Below are positions 57,739 through 64,000 of a DNA stretch of 64,000 nucleotides, piece by piece. Positions within the stretch are counted from its first letter, which is position 1; the number at the start of each line of letters is the position of its first letter. Position numbers and translations under genes: made by a program. Origin of the DNA: Legionellales bacterium (GTDB lineage: Bacteria; Pseudomonadota; Gammaproteobacteria; UBA1113); assembly GCA_002709565.1 (NCBI GenBank), contig PAPY01000021.1, positions 1 through 64,000 of the forward strand, in the 5' to 3' direction. The notes under the pieces were generated by a model. The model saw only the letters and a program-made list of their open reading frames with translations, searched no databases and had not been told where the DNA came from.

Positions 57739-59100
57739 ATGAACGTAACGTCTGATACCATTACTGCACAAGCAACGCCTCCCGGTCGCGGAGGCGTTGG
57801 CATTATCCGGGTATCAGGTCCTAAGGCTGCAACCATTGCCGATGCTATGTTAGGCGCTCTCCCCGCACCGCGTTCAGCACACTATCAAGCGTTTAAAGAT
57901 GCCGATGGCAGTGTTATTGATATGGGCTTGGCCTTGTATTTCCCGGGACCGAATTCTTTTACCGGTGAAGATGTTTTGGAACTCCATGGTCATGGTGGCC
58001 CGGTGGTCATGGACCGTTTATTACAGCGTGTGGTGAGTCTCGGCGCGCGTATTGCGAGGCCGGGTGAGTTTTCTGAACGTGCTTTTTTGAATGACAAAAT
58101 TGATTTGGCCCAAGCTGAGGCGATTGCGGATTTAATTGATGCGTCATCGGAACAAGCAGCCCGCTCTGCTATACGTTCTTTACAAGGGGCATTCTCTGCT
58201 GAAATTCAACGACTGGTTGAAGCGGTGATTCATTTACGAATGTATGTCGAAGCAGCTATTGATTTTCCTGATGAAGAAGTGGATTTTTTGAGTGATGGCA
58301 AAATAACAAGTGATCTAAACCAAATTATCACAACCCTCGATGGCGTTCTTTCCCAAGCAAAACAAGGCGCACTACTGCGTGAGGGTATGACCGTTGTTAT
58401 TGCTGGTAAACCCAATGCCGGTAAGTCCAGTTTATTGAATGCGTTAAGTGGCCGGGAGTCGGCAATCGTGACGGATATTCCCGGCACTACGCGAGATTTA
58501 TTGCGTGAACATATTCTCATCGATGGTATTCCCTTACACATTGTTGATACGGCTGGGCTTCGCGAAAGTCCTGATGTGGTGGAACAAGAAGGTGTTAAAC
58601 GCGCCTGGGCCGAGATTGCCAATGCCGACAGAGTGTTACTAGTGGTCGATGCAAAGGACACAACAGAAACCGACCCCGACAAACTCTGGCCCGCCTATGC
58701 CGAGCATGACTTACCGGAGAAAGCGGTCACGGTTATTCAAAACAAAATTGACGAACTGGGGCAAACCCCTGCTGTTTTTCATGAAGACAAGCATGTTGTT
58801 ATCAAACTCTCCGTCAAAACCGGCGCTGGATTAGATGAATTACGCCATCATTTAAAACATTGCGTGGGTGCTGAAACTGCTGAGGGTGGTTTCATCGCCC
58901 GTCGCCGCCACCTTGATGCCCTAAACCGCGCCCGGGAGTTATTAATACACGGCCAAGATCAGTTTAATTCGATGGAAGCCGGGGAATTATTGGCAGAAGA
59001 TTTACGCCAAGTCCAAGATGCCCTCGGTGAAATCACCGGCACCTTTACCCCCGATGATCTATTAGGCCGGATATTTAGTAGTTTTTGTATAGGGAAGTGA
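57739..59100 (+). CDS. mnmE: tRNA modification GTPase MnmE
   Basis: 453 residues. With MnmG it modifies U34 of several tRNAs. The N-terminal tetrahydrofolate-binding domain has [19 protein letters not shown] and [20 protein letters not shown]. The G domain has [26 protein letters not shown] and [10 protein letters not shown]. The C-terminal FCIGK, needed for folate chemistry, is intact. In many relatives mnmG-rsmG-parAB follow; here an F-box/ankyrin gene follows instead. Confidence 0.97.
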   Translation: MNVTSDTITAQATPPGRGGVGIIRVSGPKAATIADAMLGALPAPRSAHYQAFKDADGSVIDMGLALYFPGPNSFTGEDVLELHGHGGPVVMDRLLQRVVSLGARIARPGEFSERAFLNDKIDLAQAEAIADLIDASSEQAARSAIRSLQGAFSAEIQRLVEAVIHLRMYVEAAIDFPDEEVDFLSDGKITSDLNQIITTLDGVLSQAKQGALLREGMTVVIAGKPNAGKSSLLNALSGRESAIVTDIPGTTRDLLREHILIDGIPLHIVDTAGLRESPDVVEQEGVKRAWAEIANADRVLLVVDAKDTTETDPDKLWPAYAEHDLPEKAVTVIQNKIDELGQTPAVFHEDKHVVIKLSVKTGAGLDELRHHLKHCVGAETAEGGFIARRRHLDALNRARELLIHGQDQFNSMEAGELLAEDLRQVQDALGEITGTFTPDDLLGRIFSSFCIGK

Positions 59101-59157
59101 ATAAATCGCTGTCTCTGTCATCCTAAAACATTGATATAACAGAAAATAAAATAATAT

Positions 59158-59187
59158 TTGATCAACAATGAGCTAATAGTATACAAT
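59158..59187 (+). promoter_or_regulatory. probable promoter of the F-box/ankyrin gene
   Basis: TTGATC (59158-59163) and TACAAT (59182-59187) are 18 bp apart; an overlapping TATACA gives a 16-bp spacing. It lies about 40 bp before the ATG, which has GAGAGG as ribosome site. Confidence 0.45.
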
Positions 59188-59226
59188 CTGCGCCAATTCT
59201 AATGTTTTAAACCCAGAGAGGTAACG

Positions 59227-61785
59227 ATGGCATTTTTTGAAGAAGTCCGCGCTGATAGTGCACCAGCAGCAACGTCAGGATCACAAATTAGCATCACTAA
59301 CCCAGGGGCTCAAGCAAACAGTCTTCTGGCGTCCCTACCTCCGGAATTGGTGCTGCATGTAGGTCAGTACCTAACGCCACGAGACTTTACCCGTTTAGCC
59401 TTAACATGTAGTTACCTGTATGCTTGTGTAAACACCAAAAGCGCGGGATTTTGGCAACGGCAAGCACGGCAATTTTTGCCACTGTCTACAGTAATTGATG
59501 AAATTGAGACGCAAGAAGCTTTTGTTGAACACTATCAAGCGACGTTTGGAGGTCTAAGCTCAGACGAGGAATCTTTGTTTATTCAAGTTTGTTTAGGGAA
59601 TACAAAAAAGTTCGAGGAGATTATTAGCAATTCAACAATAGACAATAACATTTTAGTTAACAAAAATGACAAAAATAGAAATTCATTACTGCACTATGCT
59701 TCAGCACTTGGTCGCGTACAGATTATTAACTATTTAGTAAAAGAGGGCGCTAAGATTCATCTGCTCAACGGTTTTGAATTGATGCCGATACAACTAGCAG
59801 TATCAAGAGGCCAGATAGGGGCTATGTTGTCACTACTGGAAAGAGGTATTAATGTTTATGCAGCTGATAGGATGAGAGGAAATACCCTACTGCATGTAGC
59901 GGCAGAATATGGCCAGACTGAAATAGTTTCGTACTTGCTGGATAGAGAAGTTAATATTGAGGCAAAAAATTGGAGTGGTGATACCCCGCTACACCGTGCG
60001 GCACTAAATAAAAATACAGAATTAGTAAATTTACTGCTAGATAGAGGTGCTCAAGTTGATACGACTAATTACGATGGAAATACCCCATTGCATTTAGCAG
60101 TATGCAGTAACGACACAAATGTGGTATCCGCACTCTTGAGTAAAGATGCCGATGTAAGTGCAACGAACAATTCCGGCTGTACCCCGCTGCATACAGCAGC
60201 AACCCATGGTCACGCGGAGATTGTAGTAACACTCTTAAATAAGGGTGCTGATATTAATGCATTGAACAATTCCGGCTGTACCCCGCTGCAAACAGCAGCA
60301 ACCCATGGTCACACGAAGATTGTAGCAACATTTTTAAGTAAGGGTGCTGATATTAATGCAACTGACAATTCCGGCTGTACCCCGCTACATACAGGAGCAA
60401 AGTATGGCCACACGGAGATTGTAGTAACACTCTTAAATAAGGGTGCTGATATTAATGCAACTGATCGCTCTGGACTTACTCCGTTATACTATTCGGTACA
60501 AAATAACCAAGATGAAACGGCTGAATTATTGTTAGACAGGGGTGCTAACATTAAATTAATAGATGAAGGAAGACATACTCTGCTGCATCGTGCAGCAACA
60601 GTTGGCAGTACAAAGATAATATCGTTACTTTTAGATAAAGGAGCAGATGTTAATGAAATTGATGAAAACGGATTAACTGCGCTATTTATGGCGCTATCCG
60701 AGGGTCGCTCGGAGGCTGTATCAATGCTACTCGATAACGGGGCTACTATTGACGTACCGGATGACTATAAAATAGCTCAATTGATCACTGCAGCAGAATG
60801 TGGCCACGATAGGGCAGTAACATTGGTATTGAGTAAGGGAACTGATATTAATGGGGTAATTGAATCTGGAAAATGTGCGCTACATCAAGCAGTGAGTAAT
60901 AACCACATTGAGACTGTTAGATTGCTATTAGATAGAGGCGCAAACATTAATGCGCCTGATGACTGGGGGTATACATCTCTGAGTATAGCAGTAGAAAAGG
61001 GGCACAAAGAAGTAACATCATTGTTATTAGATGGAGGTGGTGATGTTGAGACAGTTAATGCCTTTAGTCAAAACTTGCTGCACACTGCGTCAGCAAAGGG
61101 CCATACAGAAATAGTATCATTACTCTTAAGCAAAGGTGCTAATGTTTATACGGCTGATAGATATGATCTTACCCCGCTGCACGCGGCAGTAAAAAACAAC
61201 CATTCAGAGGAGGTGTCGTTGCTACTAAATAGTGGTGCCATCGTTGATGCGGCTGATATAGAAGAGCTTACCCCGCTGCACTATGCGGTAGTAGACGGCA
61301 GTGTTAGGGTGGTGTCATTGCTACTAAATAGTGGTGCCAATGTTGATGCGGCTGATAAAAATAAGCTTACCCCGCTGTACTGGGCGGTAAAAAACAACCG
61401 TTCAGAGGTGGTGTCGCTGCTACTAGATAGCGGTGCTAATGCTAATGTAACTTGTCAGTCTGTACGTCCCCTCCTCCATGTAGCCTTTGATAGCGGCCAC
61501 ACAGAGGTGGCCTTATTACTTTTAAATAAAGGTGCTGACATTGAGGCTACAAATCCATGGGGATATACCCCGCTCCAGCAAGCAGTTCGTAATGGCGATA
61601 GAGATTTGGTCTCATCTCTTCTCGATTTAGGCGCTGACATCAAGGCGGAAGGGAAAGTCGGAAAAACACCGATACAATTGGCTAAAGAAAATAGAGATCC
61701 ATATATGGTACAGCTACTAGAAGTCTATGCAGCTAAATTTAACGAAAAAAACACGTCTCGCCCACGCGGGCCTGGTTTTTGCTAA
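59227..61785 (+). CDS. F-box and multi-ankyrin-repeat protein, putative eukaryote-targeted effector
   Basis: 852 residues. An F-box-like motif lies at about 35-76 (LASLPPELVLHVGQYLTPRD, then LALTCSYLY and a Trp). About 20 ankyrin repeats of 33 residues fill roughly 150-840, with regular TPLHxAxxxGHTEIVxLLLxKGADINA consensus features. Three successive repeats at 60169-60465 are almost identical in DNA, showing recent duplication. No signal peptide and no NLS-like stretch are seen. Like the protein at 14464-17409 it would be predicted to link a host target to an SCF ubiquitin ligase. It is inserted directly after mnmE. Confidence 0.88.
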   Translation: MAFFEEVRADSAPAATSGSQISITNPGAQANSLLASLPPELVLHVGQYLTPRDFTRLALTCSYLYACVNTKSAGFWQRQARQFLPLSTVIDEIETQEAFVEHYQATFGGLSSDEESLFIQVCLGNTKKFEEIISNSTIDNNILVNKNDKNRNSLLHYASALGRVQIINYLVKEGAKIHLLNGFELMPIQLAVSRGQIGAMLSLLERGINVYAADRMRGNTLLHVAAEYGQTEIVSYLLDREVNIEAKNWSGDTPLHRAALNKNTELVNLLLDRGAQVDTTNYDGNTPLHLAVCSNDTNVVSALLSKDADVSATNNSGCTPLHTAATHGHAEIVVTLLNKGADINALNNSGCTPLQTAATHGHTKIVATFLSKGADINATDNSGCTPLHTGAKYGHTEIVVTLLNKGADINATDRSGLTPLYYSVQNNQDETAELLLDRGANIKLIDEGRHTLLHRAATVGSTKIISLLLDKGADVNEIDENGLTALFMALSEGRSEAVSMLLDNGATIDVPDDYKIAQLITAAECGHDRAVTLVLSKGTDINGVIESGKCALHQAVSNNHIETVRLLLDRGANINAPDDWGYTSLSIAVEKGHKEVTSLLLDGGGDVETVNAFSQNLLHTASAKGHTEIVSLLLSKGANVYTADRYDLTPLHAAVKNNHSEEVSLLLNSGAIVDAADIEELTPLHYAVVDGSVRVVSLLLNSGANVDAADKNKLTPLYWAVKNNRSEVVSLLLDSGANANVTCQSVRPLLHVAFDSGHTEVALLLLNKGADIEATNPWGYTPLQQAVRNGDRDLVSSLLDLGADIKAEGKVGKTPIQLAKENRDPYMVQLLEVYAAKFNEKNTSRPRGPGFC
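60169..60465 (+). repeat. three near-identical 99-bp tandem repeats
   Basis: Units begin at 60169, 60268 and 60367 with AATTCCGGCTGTACCCCGCT. They encode three consecutive 33-residue ankyrin repeats starting NSGCTPL. Units differ by a few bases, far less than the other ankyrin repeats in the gene, so the amplification is recent. Confidence 0.9.
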
Positions 61786-61819
61786 GACTTAATGGCTTGC
61801 CAAGGATGGCGCGGAACTA

Positions 61820-62920
61820 TTAATAACTCATCAGGCTATTATCAATTTGCTTTATCCACGCTAAGATGCCGCCCCGTAAGTTAAAGACATTGGTATAGCC
61901 TTGCTGTTCAAGATAATTGGCAGCAGCAACACCCCGAGGGCCTGCTTTACAGTGGACGATGATGAGTTGATCTTTATCGCCGCTGGGTAAACTGTCGGGT
62001 AAACTATCCAAAGATAAAAGTTTACCGCCGAGGTTACAAATAGTGTATTCATAGGGCTCGCGAATATCAAGCAGTAAATGCGGTGTATTATTGTTACGTA
62101 AGGCGTGGAACGCTTCAACGCTGATTTCTTTCATGGTATTTTCCTTGACTGTTGGTGGTGTAAACCACTGTTGTTGTTGACAGCTAGGACAATGGGTTTT
62201 GCGGGGAACCTTGAGTTGTCGAAACTCCATGGTTAAAGCGTCAACGATAAGCAAACGTCCCGTTAAACTTGTCCCTTTGTTGAGAATAAGTTTAATGGCT
62301 TCAGTCGCTTGGATACTGCCCATTAAACCCGGCAGCACCCCAAGCACACCGGCTTGGGCACAGTTAGGTACCATGGCAGGCGGCGGTGGTTCCGGGAACA
62401 AACAGCGGTAACAAGGCCCCTGCTCCGGTATAAATACACTGCACTGCCCTTCAAAACGTAAAATACTGGCAAACACGCAAGGCTTACGGTTGCGAATACA
62501 AGCATCGTTGATCATATAGCGTGTGGTTAAGTTATCACAACCATCGATAATAACATCGTACTGACGGATTAAATCATCAGCGTTGTCGCTTTGTAAACGT
62601 TGACGGTAAGTATTAACAGTGATCAGTGGATTGAGTGCTAATAATTGTTGTTTAGCAGCTATGACTTTGGCTTGGCCGACATTGTTTTCGTGATAAAGAA
62701 TTTGACGCTGCAGATTGGATACATCCACCACATCATCATCGACTATGCCAATCTGACCAACACCCGCTGCCGCAAGGTAATACAAAATTGGCGAACCTAA
62801 ACCACCGGCGCCGACACACAGCACGCGCGCATCACGAAGTCGTGCTTGACCTTCTACGCCAACTTCCTTTAGGGAAAATTGGCGGCTGTAACGTTGCAGT
62901 TCGGCATCGGTAAATGTCAT
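61820..62920 (-). CDS. MoeB/ThiF-type adenylyltransferase fused to a rhodanese domain
   Basis: 366 residues. The N-terminal E1-like domain has RYSRQFSLKEVGVEGQARL, the ATP site VLCVGAGGLGSPILYYLAAA and zinc cysteines in CYRCLFP and CPSC. It adenylates the C-terminal glycine of a ubiquitin-like sulfur carrier. The C-terminal rhodanese (about 265-360) has the active cysteine in IVHCKAGPRGVAAANYL and can supply sulfur. The carrier gene follows upstream on the same strand with no gap. The partner pathway (molybdopterin, thiamine or thiocarboxylate-based cysteine synthesis) cannot be fixed. Confidence 0.9.
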   Translation of the reverse strand: MTFTDAELQRYSRQFSLKEVGVEGQARLRDARVLCVGAGGLGSPILYYLAAAGVGQIGIVDDDVVDVSNLQRQILYHENNVGQAKVIAAKQQLLALNPLITVNTYRQRLQSDNADDLIRQYDVIIDGCDNLTTRYMINDACIRNRKPCVFASILRFEGQCSVFIPEQGPCYRCLFPEPPPPAMVPNCAQAGVLGVLPGLMGSIQATEAIKLILNKGTSLTGRLLIVDALTMEFRQLKVPRKTHCPSCQQQQWFTPPTVKENTMKEISVEAFHALRNNNTPHLLLDIREPYEYTICNLGGKLLSLDSLPDSLPSGDKDQLIIVHCKAGPRGVAAANYLEQQGYTNVFNLRGGILAWIKQIDNSLMSY

Positions 62921-63196
62921 TTACCCACCGGAAAGTGCCGTGACAATCTCGATTTCGTTGTTATCTTCAACCGCAAGATCAAGATAATCTTCGCTACTGA
63001 CGTATTCACCATCAAGAAACAAATTAATGTAATGGCTTCGTTTACCGTCGTTGGTGTAAAAATACGGTTTTGCTTCGGGAAAAGCGCCAAGAAAATTATC
63101 GATGATATCTTCTAATGTATCACCAGATACGGATAAAACAGTTTTTTCCGCACCGATGAATTGCTGTAACGATGACGTTAACTTTAAATTAGCCAT
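62921..63196 (-). CDS. MoaD/ThiS-family ubiquitin-like sulfur carrier
   Basis: 91-residue beta-grasp protein ending in TALSGG; the terminal Gly-Gly is the site of adenylation and thiocarboxylation. The length and NNEIEIVTALSGG ending fit MoaD/CysO-type carriers. Its stop codon abuts the start of the MoeB-rhodanese gene, so the pair forms a carrier/activator/sulfur-donor unit. Confidence 0.88.
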   Translation of the reverse strand: MANLKLTSSLQQFIGAEKTVLSVSGDTLEDIIDNFLGAFPEAKPYFYTNDGKRSHYINLFLDGEYVSSEDYLDLAVEDNNEIEIVTALSGG

Positions 63197-63385
63197 AGTT
63201 CCCTGCCCCTTTGTGTCAAAATCCCGGTTCAGTCATCACGCAAAGGCTGGTGTCTGAGCCGAGACTGTTAGTGTTGTCCTTCCTATATATCAATCTCGAG
63301 GGTAAAAAACAAGGTTAAAACTGCCATAAGGTAGATTTCTTTATCTGTGCTACGCTTTTAAAAGGCACTGACAGGAACAAAAATA

Positions 63386-63652
63386 ATGGAAATCAGCAAG
63401 ATAATAGGCATTTTATGCCTAGTTTCGCTACTTTGTGGCTGCGCTAATCTTGGAGAAAATGATTATAATCAAGCAGTTAGCAACGCTATTAAAGATGATA
63501 CCCGCGGCGCTGGCGAGTATATGTATCCACGATTGTACGGTCGAGGGGAGCATAATGAAGCCTTTTGTCGGCGGGGTTTTTACCACCATGGTTATTGTCA
63601 GGGGGATTATAACCCCGTGTATTACCATGTCGGCTACCATACCCAAAATTGA
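63386..63652 (+). CDS. small lipoprotein
   Basis: 88 residues. The signal peptide MEISKIIGILCLVSLLCGC ends in a lipobox (LCGC), so the mature N-terminal Cys would be lipidated. The mature part is rich in Tyr, His and Gly (RGFYHHGYCQGDYNPVYYHVGYH). I know no function. It stands alone between the MoaD gene and the RMF-like gene. Confidence 0.7.
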   Translation: MEISKIIGILCLVSLLCGCANLGENDYNQAVSNAIKDDTRGAGEYMYPRLYGRGEHNEAFCRRGFYHHGYCQGDYNPVYYHVGYHTQN

Positions 63653-63759
63653 TAACGATAATGACAACTTGTAATGATTTGTTTCATTGACTTTCTTAAT
63701 GAAATCCGTGGCTTATACTTCAAGTAAGAGGTCATATTGACCGCTGTCTGGAGAGAACC

Positions 63760-64000
63760 ATGAAAGACAATGACAATATCATTCCCTTCGCCCGGCTCAA
63801 GCATCACATCGATGTGCCGAATCTTGAAGAAGTCTGGCTCGATGGTTTCGAGTCCGCCCAAGCAGAGCTTGAAGAAGAGCGTAATCCTTACCGTCAAGGG
63901 AGTACGGAATATTTTCATTGGAATGAAGGTTGGTGGGCTGGCTTTTACGAAGAAGAGCCACTGTTTGACTTAGCAGGCAATCTCCGAGAAGACATCCTTT
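63760..64000 (+). CDS. ribosome-modulation-factor-like protein (partial at window end)
   Basis: The frame continues past the window edge; 80 residues are visible from MKDNDNIIPFARLKHH. The segment WLDGFESAQAELEEERNPYR followed by FHWNEGWWAGFYEEEP resembles the Rmf/CrpP pattern (G, NPY/CPY, W..GW..G), a family that dimerises 70S ribosomes in stationary phase. The protein is longer than E. coli RMF, so it is only a relative. GGAGAG precedes the ATG. Confidence 0.5.
   Translation, partial: MKDNDNIIPFARLKHHIDVPNLEEVWLDGFESAQAELEEERNPYRQGSTEYFHWNEGWWAGFYEEEPLFDLAGNLREDIL

Overview
The window is about 64 kb of a gammaproteobacterial chromosome spanning the replication origin. The block dnaA-dnaN-recF (minus strand) / oriC / rpmH-rnpA-yidD-yidC-mnmE (plus strand), the argS-SPOR-hslVU-DUF971-ubiEJB-tatABC run and the metK-ahcY-rsmE run are typical of that class. 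Base composition is moderate, near the mid 40s percent GC by eye. Several genes look like host-directed effectors (two F-box plus ankyrin proteins, one small degenerate ankyrin protein, a von Willebrand A-like protein). Peptide uptake genes are prominent (a POT transporter, two tandem OPT transporters, oligopeptidase A). Together these suggest a host-associated lineage, perhaps near Legionellales/Coxiellaceae. The exact taxon cannot be fixed from this sequence alone.

Layout: 1-1456 is an ISNCY/IS1202-type insertion sequence. 1457-7471 holds metK, ahcY, rsmE, elbB, hemB and a sugar-kinase-like gene; elbB is flanked by inverted copies of a hairpin-rich repeat. 7472-9680 has repeats, a broken AlbA-type gene and a GT2/FkbM glycan pair. 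9800-13152 has the POT transporter, a hydroxyisobutyryl-CoA hydrolase-like gene and murI. 13153-17409 has an AAA+ ATPase with a 53-bp dyad array and a large F-box/ankyrin protein with an NLS-like tail. 17504-25609 has an enoyl-CoA hydratase, priA, aroE, two paralogous four-cysteine secreted proteins, an orphan excisionase-type antitoxin and gorA. 25699-34042 has prlC, two OPT transporters, a Ca2+/Na+ antiporter and a second AAA+ ATPase with its own 77-bp dyad array. 34271-43028 is the long conserved argS-to-tatC run. 43047-48048 is accessory. 48229-59100 is the origin region, with two perfect parS-like sites inside recF and gyrB inverted relative to the usual operon. 59227-63652 has a second F-box/ankyrin protein, a MoeB-rhodanese/MoaD pair and a small lipoprotein. 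The 3' edge cuts a gene related to ribosome modulation factor.

How the genes fit together: housekeeping runs (SAM cycle, heme, peptidoglycan glutamate, ubiquinone, Tat export, replication initiation, membrane insertion) are interrupted at operon ends by accessory genes. The clearest candidate for an undescribed system is the pair of AAA+ ATPases (PF01637-like core plus C-terminal winged helix) at 13153-14307 and 32936-34042. Each is preceded by a different long array of short boxes with near-perfect overall dyad symmetry, and in the first array the symmetry overlaps the predicted -35 element. This looks like two independently autoregulated, sequence-specific ATPase/operator modules. No tRNA, rRNA or CRISPR array was recognised.
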